A stretch of 37,113 nt of DNA from an uncultured Collinsella sp. (GTDB lineage: Bacteria; Actinomycetota; Coriobacteriia; Coriobacteriales; Coriobacteriaceae): the NCBI GenBank assembly GCA_900549555.1, contig UROO01000008.1, forward strand, positions 1 to 37,113, given 5' to 3'. The position numbers and the translations under genes were made by a program. Positions 24,825 to 32,608 of the stretch are shown piece after piece; position 1 is the stretch's first letter, and every line of letters starts with the position of its first letter. The notes beneath the pieces were generated by a model. That model did not search any database. It had not been told where the DNA came from and saw only the letters and a list, made by a program, of their open reading frames with translations.

Positions 24825-25829
24825 ATGCCGGACAACGGATTGATTCAAAAAAGAGACGCGCACGAGATGGCTCATGGGCGTCCTGTCCAGATAACCGAGC
24901 ACACGACGGCAACCGAGCTGCAGCCCAGCCTGTCCGATGTCGTGTGCGCAAACAAAAAGCTGCAGATTGGCTTTATCGTTGCGCTCGTGGTACTGGCGCT
25001 GCTGTCGGGCTTTGTAGCTCGTCCGCATTTCGCCGATACCAAAACATGGGACTCCACCATCGAGGTTATCGACCAAAAGAAGGGCAACGTTTTGGCGCTC
25101 ACGACCTCGTGCGTTGCCCTATCTGCGGGTATTACCGCGCTGCCGGGTGATACGGGAACGCCGGTTGCCGAGCAGCTCGCGCAGCTTTCAGGCAACCTTG
25201 GTATCGTGCTTGCCGTGCTATACCTAGAGAAATATTTGCTTACGATTTTGTGGTCGGTTGGCCTGGGCATCCTGATCCCGTTTGCGCTGGTGCTCTTTGC
25301 GATCTCACTTGGCATTCACGGACGCTGGAGCACGAGCACAGTCATTCGCCGCGTGGCAACGCGTGTGCTGGTGGTCGCCATAATTGGCATGGTGTTGGTG
25401 CCCGCAAGCGTATGGGTGTCGCAGAAGGTCGATGAAACGTATCGCGTAAGTATTGAGCAAGCTCAGCAAAAGGCTGCGGATGCGGGAGATAGCGACAGCT
25501 CCAAAGCAAGCAAGAAAAAGACCGAGTCCACAGAGTCCAAGAATGTGCTTGAGCAGCTTGCCGACGGCGCCTCGGGTCTTGTCACGTCGGTGACCAGCGG
25601 CGCCAAGCAGATGACCGATGAGATTGTGCAACAGGTGACCGATCTGATCGAAGGCGTCATCGTGATGATCGTGACCTCGTGCGTTATCCCGCTGCTGGTG
25701 CTCGTGGCGTTTCTGTGGCTAGGCCACGTGCTGCTGGGGATCGATATCTCCGGTCCCGCGAACTATCTGACGGGCCGCTTTCTGAGTGCTCCGTCCAAGC
25801 ACGCCAAAAAGGGTGGGCAGTCCGAGTAG
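24825..25829 (+). CDS. Membrane protein of unknown function
   Basis: I do not recognise a family. The 334-residue protein has a soluble N-terminus (1-45) and hydrophobic segments at about 47-66, 124-137, 142-163, 179-199 and 278-304. Between the last two is an 80-residue polar stretch with a Ser/Lys-rich run (about 222-240) and a probable amphipathic helix (about 240-276). The tail is basic (PSKHAKKG). GAGGAGG precedes the ATG by eight bases, a strong ribosome site. It stands alone, between repeats and its own terminator, with no functional link to the sugar genes visible. Confidence 0.8.
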   Translation: MPDNGLIQKRDAHEMAHGRPVQITEHTTATELQPSLSDVVCANKKLQIGFIVALVVLALLSGFVARPHFADTKTWDSTIEVIDQKKGNVLALTTSCVALSAGITALPGDTGTPVAEQLAQLSGNLGIVLAVLYLEKYLLTILWSVGLGILIPFALVLFAISLGIHGRWSTSTVIRRVATRVLVVAIIGMVLVPASVWVSQKVDETYRVSIEQAQQKAADAGDSDSSKASKKKTESTESKNVLEQLADGASGLVTSVTSGAKQMTDEIVQQVTDLIEGVIVMIVTSCVIPLLVLVAFLWLGHVLLGIDISGPANYLTGRFLSAPSKHAKKGGQSE

Positions 25830-25864
25830 CTAAAACAGCTGTATATACCGGGGAATACCGCCGA

Positions 25865-25907
25865 AGGGCGGCCGAGACGCGTTCTCGGCCGCCCTATTGT
25901 TTTTTGA
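25865..25907 (+). terminator. Terminator of the membrane protein gene
   Basis: A 12-bp perfect stem (25865-25876 with 25884-25895; AGGGCGGCCGAG) is followed by ATTGTTTTTTG. Confidence 0.9.
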
Positions 25908-25933
25908 ACACATGGTCTCTACGTCCGCGCCCG

Positions 25934-25965
25934 GCTCAAACGGTCAGTAATCATCCGCAAACGGT
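25934..25965 (+). promoter_or_regulatory. Direct pair of NNNCAAACGGT sites, 21 bp apart, upstream of lacA
   Basis: GCTCAAACGGT (25934-25944) and CCGCAAACGGT (25955-25965) share CAAACGGT and are exactly 21 bp apart, in the 307-bp gap 25830-26136. They lie about 40 bp before the candidate lacA -35. Confidence 0.6.
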
Positions 25966-26002
25966 ACTTATACAAAAAAGAACAAAGATAAACAAATAGT
26001 TG

Positions 26003-26044
26003 TTGCAGTTACTGTTCGAATGTGTTCAAATAAACATGAACAGT
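26003..26044 (+). promoter_or_regulatory. Candidate lacABC promoter with overlapping 34-bp dyad
   Basis: TTGCAG (26003-26008), 17 bp, TCAAAT (26026-26031). ACTGTTC (26011-26017) and GAACAGT (26038-26044) form the ends of an imperfect 34-bp dyad covering the -10. Such a site would suit a repressor, perhaps one of the DeoR proteins. No ACGT-centred LacI operator is seen here. Confidence 0.45.
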
Positions 26045-26136
26045 GAAGAACCGCACATTCAGATGCCCGGACCTGAACGCGATTCAACACTTCCAAACAG
26101 AAACTACGCACCTGCGTATCTCTCAAGGAGGATGTC

Positions 26137-26565
26137 ATGAGGGTTGTAATCGCTTCCGATGCCGACGGTATGTCGATGAAGGAGTCCATCAAGGAGATGC
26201 TCATCGCCGACGGTCACGAGGTCGTCGACTATTCCGAGACCCCTGCCGCGGACTTTGTCGATTCCGCGACCGCCGTTGCCAAGGACCTGCTGGAGCACAA
26301 GGATTCCCAGGGCTTCGCATTCGATAAGTACGGCGTCGGCTCCTATATGGCCGCCGTCAAGATTAAGGGCATGGTCGTCGCCAACATTTCCGACGAGCGT
26401 TCCGCCTACATGACCCGCGAGCACAACGGCTCGCGCATGGTCACCATGGGCCCGGGCGTTGTGGGCATCGAGGTCGCCAAGAAGATCGCCCGCGAGTTCC
26501 TGCGTGCCCAGTACGCCGGCGGCCGTCACCAGATCCGTGTCGACATGCTCAACAAGATGGCCTAA
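26137..26565 (+). CDS. lacA: Galactose-6-phosphate isomerase subunit LacA
   Basis: With LacB it converts galactose-6-phosphate to tagatose-6-phosphate. The 142-residue RpiB/LacAB fold shows MRVVIASDADGMSMKE at the start and a C-terminal GVVGIEVAKKIAREFL. Like known LacA proteins it lacks the catalytic cysteine motif found in LacB. AAGGAGG lies six bases before the ATG. It is the first gene of lacABC; lacB begins 63 bp downstream. The product of LacG in the modules to the left is its substrate. Confidence 0.94.
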   Translation: MRVVIASDADGMSMKESIKEMLIADGHEVVDYSETPAADFVDSATAVAKDLLEHKDSQGFAFDKYGVGSYMAAVKIKGMVVANISDERSAYMTREHNGSRMVTMGPGVVGIEVAKKIAREFLRAQYAGGRHQIRVDMLNKMA

Positions 26566-26628
26566 CGAGAGCCACCGAGAACTCGAACTTCTACCTCAAC
26601 TTGTGAATTCAGACGAAAGGACGTTCTG

Positions 26629-27153
26629 ATGAAGAAGACCATCGCAATCGGTTGCGACCATATCGTTACGGACGAGAAGATCTATCTGGCCGACCGCCTG
26701 GAGCAGGCTGGCTACAAGGTGCTCGACTGCGGCACCTACAGCCACACCCGTACGCACTATCCCATCTACGGTAAGGCCGTGGGCGAGGCTGTTGCCAGCG
26801 GCAAGGCCGACTTTGGCGTGGCCCTGTGCGGCACCGGCATCGGCATCACCAACGCCGTCAACAAGGTTCCCGGCGCCCGTTGCGCCCTGGTTCGCGACAT
26901 GACCTCTGCCCTGTATGCCCGTCGCGAGCTCAACGCCAACATCGTGGGCTTTGGCGGCAAGATCACCGGCGAGTTCCTGATGGCTGATATCATGCTTGCC
27001 TTCCTGGAGGAGCCCTACGAGAAGACTCCCGAGCACGACGCCCTGATCGCCAAGATCGACGCCTGCAATAAGGCCGACGCCGAGGCTCAGGCTGACCCGC
27101 ACTTCTTTGACGAGTTCCTCGAGAAGTGGGACCGCGGCGAATACCATGACTAG
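26629..27153 (+). CDS. lacB: Galactose-6-phosphate isomerase subunit LacB
   Basis: The partner of LacA in isomerising galactose-6-phosphate. The 174 residues match the family length (about 171). The RpiB-type core shows IAIGCDHIV at the start, and Cys67 in the motif ALCGTGIGITNAVNK supplies the expected acid/base residue. AAAGGA precedes the ATG. It lies between lacA and lacC, all on the plus strand. Confidence 0.95.
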   Translation: MKKTIAIGCDHIVTDEKIYLADRLEQAGYKVLDCGTYSHTRTHYPIYGKAVGEAVASGKADFGVALCGTGIGITNAVNKVPGARCALVRDMTSALYARRELNANIVGFGGKITGEFLMADIMLAFLEEPYEKTPEHDALIAKIDACNKADAEAQADPHFFDEFLEKWDRGEYHD

Positions 27154-27239
27154 TGGGTATCCGGCGTAATTAACTAGTCCGTTGACGGCTCGCGTTTCTG
27201 TGAGGGGGCGCGGGCCGGTTTTCTAAACAGGAGTTCAAT

Positions 27240-28175
27240 ATGATTCTGACCGTTACCATGAACCCGTCGATTGATACGCGCTATCAGCTCGACAAGCTGG
27301 TCATCGACGATGTTAACCGCGTGACGCCCGAAAAGACCGCTGGCGGCAAGGGCCTCAACGTGAGCCGCGTGCTGCTGCAGCTGGGCGACGACGTGCTTGC
27401 GACCGGCCTGCTTGGCGGTCACATGGGCGCCTATATGGCCGAGCTCATGGATGCCGATGGCGTCAAGAACGACTTTGTGCCCATTGCCGGCGAGACGCGC
27501 ATCTGCCTGAATATCCTGCACGAGGGTAATCAGACCGAGCTGTTAGAGAGCGGCCCGCAGATCGCCCCGGCCGAGCTCGAGGCCTTTACGGCTAAGTTTG
27601 CCGAGCTTGCAGCGAAGGCGGACGTTGTGACGCTTTCGGGCTCGCTGCCGCGTGGCGTCGATGCCGGCTACTATGCCGAGCTCGTCAAGATCGCCGAGGA
27701 GGCGGGCGCCAAGGTGCTGCTCGACACCTCGGGTGCATCGCTGGAGGCCGCGCTGGAGTCCGACGCTAAGCCCGAGCTCGTAAAGCCCAATCTGACCGAG
27801 ATTAACGGCCTGCTGGGTACGTCCTTTACGACCGATGATGTCGATGCCCTGCGCGAGGCGCTTGCCGCCGATGGCCGCTTTGCCGGTATTCCCTGGGTTG
27901 TCGTTTCGATGGGCGCTGCCGGGTCGGTGGGCTTTCACGAGGGACGCGCGTTCCGCGCCAAGACGCCCGCGATTGCGGCTGTGAACGCGACGGGTTCCGG
28001 TGACTCGACCATCGCCGGCTTTGCGCATGCCATTGCTGCTGGTGCCGACGATGTCACGGTGCTCAAGACCGCCAATGCCTGTGGCAAGCTCAACGCCATG
28101 GATCCCAAGACCGGCCACCTGGTCATGGACCGCTGGGACGAGATCTACAACAGCGTTGTCGTGACTGAACTCTAG
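27240..28175 (+). CDS. lacC: Tagatose-6-phosphate kinase
   Basis: It phosphorylates tagatose-6-phosphate to tagatose-1,6-bisphosphate with ATP. The 311-residue PfkB/ribokinase-fold protein has TMNPSIDTRYQLD at the N-terminus, the GGKGLNVSRVL sugar-binding motif, and the ATP/anion-hole motif NATGSGDST with catalytic Asp255. 1-phosphofructokinase is a close relative; location after lacAB supports LacC. A weak AGGAG site lies before the ATG. lacD is not next; the class II aldolase at 36144 is the likely next step. Confidence 0.93.
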   Translation: MILTVTMNPSIDTRYQLDKLVIDDVNRVTPEKTAGGKGLNVSRVLLQLGDDVLATGLLGGHMGAYMAELMDADGVKNDFVPIAGETRICLNILHEGNQTELLESGPQIAPAELEAFTAKFAELAAKADVVTLSGSLPRGVDAGYYAELVKIAEEAGAKVLLDTSGASLEAALESDAKPELVKPNLTEINGLLGTSFTTDDVDALREALAADGRFAGIPWVVVSMGAAGSVGFHEGRAFRAKTPAIAAVNATGSGDSTIAGFAHAIAAGADDVTVLKTANACGKLNAMDPKTGHLVMDRWDEIYNSVVVTEL

Positions 28176-28200
28176 GAGTCGCGACACCGAACACTCAAAA

Positions 28201-28243
28201 ACGGTGCCCGCCGGCGATGTTGCCGGCGGGCACCGTTGTCTTG
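28201..28243. terminator. Terminator between lacC and galT
   Basis: A perfect 15-bp stem (28201-28215 with 28222-28236; ACGGTGCCCGCCGGC) has a 6-base loop. TGTCTTG follows on the plus strand and TTTTTGAG on the minus strand, so it can serve both convergent operons. Confidence 0.85.
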
Positions 28244-28283
28244 AAGACGAAATGATCCGTTTTCCTCCGTCCCCAAGGGATCA

Positions 28284-29912
28284 TTACAGCGAGTCGATAA
28301 AGCGCTGTTGGGCGGCGCGGCCGGCTTCGTCCCACTTAAAGACGCCGGCGTTGTCGAGCACGTGGCCAAACACCACGCCGACCTCCTCGTGCAGGATATT
28401 GATGGCGTTGTCCGCCGTAAGCTCATCGGCACGACGAACAAAGACGTCCTCGGCCCATGCGGCGTGGCTGCGGCAAAGGTCGTCGCCCTCGAGCGCACCG
28501 GCGAGATCGTAGTTGGCGTCGGCCTTGGCCGCCAGCAGGTGCTCGCGGACAGCGCCGAGCTCGGGAACCAAGCGCGGCGGTAAAATGGCCAGGCCCATGA
28601 CCTCGATCAGGCCGATGTTCTCCTTTTTAATATGGTGATACTCGGCATGCGGGTGGAACACGCCCAGCGGATGCTCGTCGGTCGTGATATTGCAGCGAAG
28701 CGCCAGGTAGGCCTCGTAGATCTCGCCGCCGGCATTGCCGCGGGAATCGACGCGGCGGATGACGGGCGTCACGGTGTTGTGCGCTACGCCGTCGGCTGTG
28801 TGCGCGACGATGCCAACCGACTCATCGGTCCACTCGCGCCAGGCGAGGATAATCTTCTCGGCAGCGTCGAGCAGCTGAGCGCGGTCATGCGAGCGCAGGC
28901 GCAGCACCGAAAGCGGCCATTGCAGCACAGTGCCGCTGACCTGGTCAAATCCGGGTACGCTAAACTGCGAGACCTCGGCGGCATGCATCATGGGGAACTC
29001 GTGCGCACCGCCCTGGAAGTGGTCGTGCGAAAGAATCGAGCCGCCCACGATGGGCAGGTCGGCGTTGGAGCCAATAAAGTAGTGCGGGAACAGGTCCACA
29101 AAGTCGAGCAGGCAGGTCAGTCCCTTACGGTCGACGTGCATCGGGCGATGCTCGGAGCTCATAGCAATGCAGTGCTCGTTAAAGTATGCGTACGGGCTGT
29201 ACTGGAAGCCCCAGCGCTCGCCGTCGAGCTGAATGGGGATAACGCGTAGGTTCTGGCGGGCGGGGTGAGCGCCGCCGTCGGCTGCGGCGGAGCGTCCGGG
29301 ATAGCCCTCGTTCTCGATGCACAGCTGGCAGGCGGGATACTTCTCGCCCGTGTTCTTTGCGGCACCAGCCGCGGCGATATCGCGCGGGTCCTTTTCAGGC
29401 TTGGACAGGTTGATGGTGATCTCCAGGTCACCCCAGTTGGTGGGGGTGCTCCATTTGATGTTGCGCGCGATAGCGGCGCGGCGCACGTAACCGGCGTCAC
29501 AGCACAGGCCGTAGAACCAGTCGGTCGCGGCGCGGGGCTCGTGGACGCCCATACGTCCGTTGAACTCCTCGTTTACAACCGAAGGCCTCGGCATGAGCGC
29601 GCCCATGATGCGCATGGCGATGCGGTCGCGGCCCGACACCGTGTCCTCGGCAGCACCGTTGGCAACGGCGGTCTCGGAAAGCGCGGCAAGCGTACCCTCC
29701 AGGTCAAAATCGGGCAGGGTATCGGGGTGCAAGAGCGAAATCTTCTCGGTCTTGAGTGCCCAGGCCATGTCGAGCGCCGGGCCCGTAGCACCGATGCACT
29801 CCAGAATGGTGTTGTATGCCCAGATGCGATCGTCCTGTCCGATCATCGATCGATGGATGGCATACTCAATCAGGCCCTGCGCGGCCTCGCGCACATCAGT
29901 CATTACAGCCAT
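28284..29912 (-). CDS. galT: Galactose-1-phosphate uridylyltransferase, class II
   Basis: It exchanges UMP between UDP-glucose and galactose-1-phosphate (Leloir pathway). The 542 residues and sequence style (GGSILSHDHFQGG, RRVDSRGNAGG, GVFHPHAEYHHIKKENIGLIEVMGLAILPPRL) fit the long class II enzymes of Firmicutes and Actinomycetota rather than the 350-residue E. coli form. The start at 29912 overlaps the galK stop by 10 bases and has AGGGGG ten bases upstream; the ATG at 29903, in TAATG with the galK stop, is the alternative. The overlap implies translational coupling. Confidence 0.93.
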   Translation of the reverse strand: MAVMTDVREAAQGLIEYAIHRSMIGQDDRIWAYNTILECIGATGPALDMAWALKTEKISLLHPDTLPDFDLEGTLAALSETAVANGAAEDTVSGRDRIAMRIMGALMPRPSVVNEEFNGRMGVHEPRAATDWFYGLCCDAGYVRRAAIARNIKWSTPTNWGDLEITINLSKPEKDPRDIAAAGAAKNTGEKYPACQLCIENEGYPGRSAAADGGAHPARQNLRVIPIQLDGERWGFQYSPYAYFNEHCIAMSSEHRPMHVDRKGLTCLLDFVDLFPHYFIGSNADLPIVGGSILSHDHFQGGAHEFPMMHAAEVSQFSVPGFDQVSGTVLQWPLSVLRLRSHDRAQLLDAAEKIILAWREWTDESVGIVAHTADGVAHNTVTPVIRRVDSRGNAGGEIYEAYLALRCNITTDEHPLGVFHPHAEYHHIKKENIGLIEVMGLAILPPRLVPELGAVREHLLAAKADANYDLAGALEGDDLCRSHAAWAEDVFVRRADELTADNAINILHEEVGVVFGHVLDNAGVFKWDEAGRAAQQRFIDSL

Positions 29913-31108
29913 GCCGCGTAAGCCCCCTTGTCAGAAATTGCGTAGTGACGGGCAGAGCCCTCGCCCAGCCAGCCGTTCATCTTGGTAATAAAGGTGTCGA
30001 CTAGGTCGAGCGGCACGAAGGCCTGGATGGTGCCACCAAAGCCGCCGCCGTGGATGCGGACGGCGCCGCGGCCGTCAAGCACATGCTCGGCAAGAGCAAG
30101 CGCGTACATGGAAGGCTGCTCGGCACCCAGTTTGGCAACAACATTCTGCAGGTACATGGCAGAGCTGGCGCCGGACTCGCGCGTCAGGACCAGGAACTGG
30201 TCAATGTCGCCGGCGTTCAGGGCCGCCCAGCGCTTATCGACCAGGCCGTTCTCGTACCAGTAGTGAACGGCGCGCAGGCAGGCACGGTCGCCCAGCTTGG
30301 CGCGCAGCTCGGGGAGCTTGGCGTCAAAATCGGCAACGTTTACCTCGCACAGGCGTGCCTTGCCAAACTCGGCGGCGACGTCTTGCATTTCGCGCGGAAC
30401 GGCGGCGTAGTCATCGGTGGCGGCCACGTGGTCGGCGCCGACCTTAACGAGCACGAGCGCATAGCCGTGGTCCTCAAAGTTGAGCTCGAGCTTCTGGGTC
30501 TTAGGCTGAGCCTGGTCCTCAAAGTCCATGTAGGCAAGGCCGCCCAGACATACGGCGGCCTGGTCCATCAGACCGCAGGGCTTGCCGTAGTAGTTGTTCT
30601 CGGTGCGCTGGCTCATCTGAGCGAGCGTGACGGGCTCAATGGCGGGCGCGCCCCAGAGCGTCTCCATGGCACGACCGTACGCGGCCTCGACGGCGGCAGA
30701 GCTGGAAAGGCCACCACCCGAGGGGACGGAGCAGGTGAAGGCGAAGTCGAAGCCGTGGGGCTCAACGCCAAGGGCTGCAATCTCGTGTGCCATGCCGCGG
30801 ACGAGGCTTGCGGACGTGCCCTTCTCGGACTCCTGAACATCCAGCGTGTCGAGCGTGATCTCAAACGTAGGATAGCCCTCGTCGGCGATGCGAATCTTGT
30901 TGGAGTCGGTTGCCACGGCGATGCCGTCGACGGCGACATCGAGCGAGCCGGCGATAACGTGACCGCCCTCGTGATCGGTGTGATTGCCGCTGATCTCGGA
31001 ACGCCCGGGCGCGTGCACGTAGAGCACCTGGCGGTCGCCGATGGGGCCAAACTCCTCCTCAAACAGCTTGGTGAGCGTGGCGAGTGTTTTTTCGTCGGGG
31101 GCGGTCAT
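29903..31108 (-). CDS. galK: Galactokinase
   Basis: It phosphorylates alpha-galactose to galactose-1-phosphate. The 401-residue GHMP kinase has the galactokinase signature PGRSEISGNHTDH at residues 34-46, the ATP loop PSGGGLSSSAAVEAAYG, and a C-terminal RIHGGGFGGTIQAF motif. AAGGAAG precedes the ATG. It is the first gene of galK-galT; an ACGT-centred operator (31153-31168) lies 45 bp upstream, so the fourth LacI regulator probably controls it. galE is not in the window. Confidence 0.95.
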   Translation of the reverse strand: MTAPDEKTLATLTKLFEEEFGPIGDRQVLYVHAPGRSEISGNHTDHEGGHVIAGSLDVAVDGIAVATDSNKIRIADEGYPTFEITLDTLDVQESEKGTSASLVRGMAHEIAALGVEPHGFDFAFTCSVPSGGGLSSSAAVEAAYGRAMETLWGAPAIEPVTLAQMSQRTENNYYGKPCGLMDQAAVCLGGLAYMDFEDQAQPKTQKLELNFEDHGYALVLVKVGADHVAATDDYAAVPREMQDVAAEFGKARLCEVNVADFDAKLPELRAKLGDRACLRAVHYWYENGLVDKRWAALNAGDIDQFLVLTRESGASSAMYLQNVVAKLGAEQPSMYALALAEHVLDGRGAVRIHGGGFGGTIQAFVPLDLVDTFITKMNGWLGEGSARHYAISDKGAYAAWL

Positions 31109-31152
31109 GGTGTCTTCCTTTCTTGGTTATCCCGAGTTACCGGGCTTTGCTT

Positions 31153-31168
31153 ATGAGTACGTAAACAT
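31153..31168. promoter_or_regulatory. LacI-type operator upstream of galK
   Basis: ATGAGTACGTAAACAT shares the AGTACGT half with the operators at 32386-32405 and 32511-32526. Confidence 0.75.
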
Positions 31169-31175
31169 ATCAAGG

Positions 31176-31216
31176 TGCGAGGGAGTAGACGGGAGTCATA
31201 ACGCTGCTCCCTCGCA
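31176..31216 (-). terminator. Stem-loop after galM
   Basis: TGCGAGGGAGTAG (31176-31188) pairs with 31204-31216 with one mismatch. There is no U-run on the minus strand, so it may only attenuate read-through into galK. Confidence 0.45.
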
Positions 31217-31232
31217 TCTCGACGAGGGTGGG

Positions 31233-32309
31233 TTAGCAAATCGTCGAGAATCGGTACACGATTGTCGAGCTAAACGGGTGGTCAGGCGTGCAGACGGGAT
31301 GTGCCCAATCTGTGTGATGGTTGTTGTCAGGCCAAAACTCGGGCTCAAATGCGACGCCGTCGCGAGGACCGTAACTGCAGCCGTCTTTGGCGTCGATATC
31401 GCTGAGCCAGTTGCCGGTATACAGATGCGCGCCCGGTGCGGTTACGAAGATGTCGAGCGTGCGGCGCGAGTTTGGATCTTGCAAGCGCAGTGCGTGGCGC
31501 GGGTCGGCGTCGGGGGCAAAGCTATCCAGGCAGAAACAATGGTCAAAGCCCCGTGCAATCTTGAGCTGCTCGTCGTTCGCCTCGATGTCGCGGCCGAGCG
31601 CCTTGGGTGCGCGGAAATCGAATGGCGTACCGGCCACGGGGCGAACCTCGCCAGAAGAGACGTTGTCCTGGCGCTGGGGGAGGAAAGCCTCGGCGTCGAT
31701 AGTCGCGACCTGGTCCAGAACCGTGCCGGCATCGTGCCCCGCAAGGTTGAAGTACGTGTGGTTGGTCATGTTGACGAAGGTGTCGGCATCGGTAACGCAG
31801 CTTTGCGTGCAGGTGAGCTCTGCGGCACCCGTTGGCCCTGCCTGCAGGACATAGGCAACGGTAAAGGTGCGGTTGCCCGGGAGGCCCAGATCGCCGTCGA
31901 CCAACTTGCATGTAAAACTCACCGTGTTGGTAATCTCGTCGACCGTGGCGTTCCACACGCGCTTATGAAGGCCATGTTCAAGGTCGGTGTGCAGATTATT
32001 GGCTTTGTTGGGACCATCGTTGCATGCCATCTGATAGACCGTGCCGGCAATCTCGATTTGGCCTTTATCCGTTCGGTTGGCCGAAGGCCCAATGGTTCCG
32101 CCGTAGCACGCCGGATTGTCGAAGTAGCCATCGAGGGCATCGAAGCCGAGCGCGATGTCGGCAACATCGCCTGAGGCATCGGGAACCTCGATGCTAAGGA
32201 TGGTCGCGCCATAGTCCATAACGCGCACGCGGGCACCTGCGCAAACAAGGTCATAGACCGTAACCGGCGAGCCGCTGGGGGCGGTGCCGAACGGAGTTGT
32301 GGTAATCAT
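31233..32309 (-). CDS. galM: Galactose mutarotase, copy 2
   Basis: It interconverts galactose anomers. The 358 residues carry MDYGAT, GPSANRT, HTYFNLAGH with the catalytic histidine, FDHCFCLD, and a C-terminal VAFEPEFWPD with the expected glutamate. It is related to the copy at 226-1278 over its whole length but clearly diverged. AAAGGACG precedes the ATG. It is the first gene of galM-galK-galT on the minus strand, though a stem-loop and operator in the 124-bp gap before galK suggest separate control. It is divergent from LacI 4. Confidence 0.94.
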   Translation of the reverse strand: MITTTPFGTAPSGSPVTVYDLVCAGARVRVMDYGATILSIEVPDASGDVADIALGFDALDGYFDNPACYGGTIGPSANRTDKGQIEIAGTVYQMACNDGPNKANNLHTDLEHGLHKRVWNATVDEITNTVSFTCKLVDGDLGLPGNRTFTVAYVLQAGPTGAAELTCTQSCVTDADTFVNMTNHTYFNLAGHDAGTVLDQVATIDAEAFLPQRQDNVSSGEVRPVAGTPFDFRAPKALGRDIEANDEQLKIARGFDHCFCLDSFAPDADPRHALRLQDPNSRRTLDIFVTAPGAHLYTGNWLSDIDAKDGCSYGPRDGVAFEPEFWPDNNHHTDWAHPVCTPDHPFSSTIVYRFSTIC

Positions 32310-32385
32310 GAGCGTCCTTTCGAATACGACGCCATGGCCTGTGCGCCCGGAGCGCAGGCCATCATGGTATCGGTGTGCTTACGCC

Positions 32386-32405
32386 CTATGTTAACGTACT
32401 CATAG
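32386..32405. promoter_or_regulatory. LacI-type operator upstream of galM
   Basis: CTATGTTAACGTACTCATAG is a near-perfect palindrome on ACGT, 77 bp before galM. Confidence 0.8.
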
Positions 32406-32432
32406 CCTGGAACCACGGACTTCTTCGCTTTC

Positions 32433-32464
32433 CTGCAATCGGTCGAAAATGAGCCGTGAACGGT
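32433..32464 (+). promoter_or_regulatory. Pair of CGGT-type sites, 21 bp apart, gal locus
   Basis: CTGCAATCGGT (32433-32443) and CCGTGAACGGT (32454-32464) are 21 bp apart. The second matches the motif well; the first only over its end. Confidence 0.4.
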
Positions 32465-32510
32465 ATTCAGGTGGTGTTGAGGGCGCTGCATAACTGCTGA
32501 TAGGTATAGT

Positions 32511-32526
32511 AGAGTACGTTAACATT
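32511..32526. promoter_or_regulatory. LacI-type operator upstream of LacI 4
   Basis: AGAGTACGTTAACATT follows directly after a TATAGT box (32505-32510), an autoregulatory position. Its ACGT is 122 bp from that of the galM operator. Confidence 0.75.
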
Positions 32527-32608
32527 ATCGGAAGACAACAAAGCCTCCCGTGTGACCAGCAATTTCGCATGGGGTATTTAGGCTTCCTACAGGAGCGAAG
32601 GTGATTTT

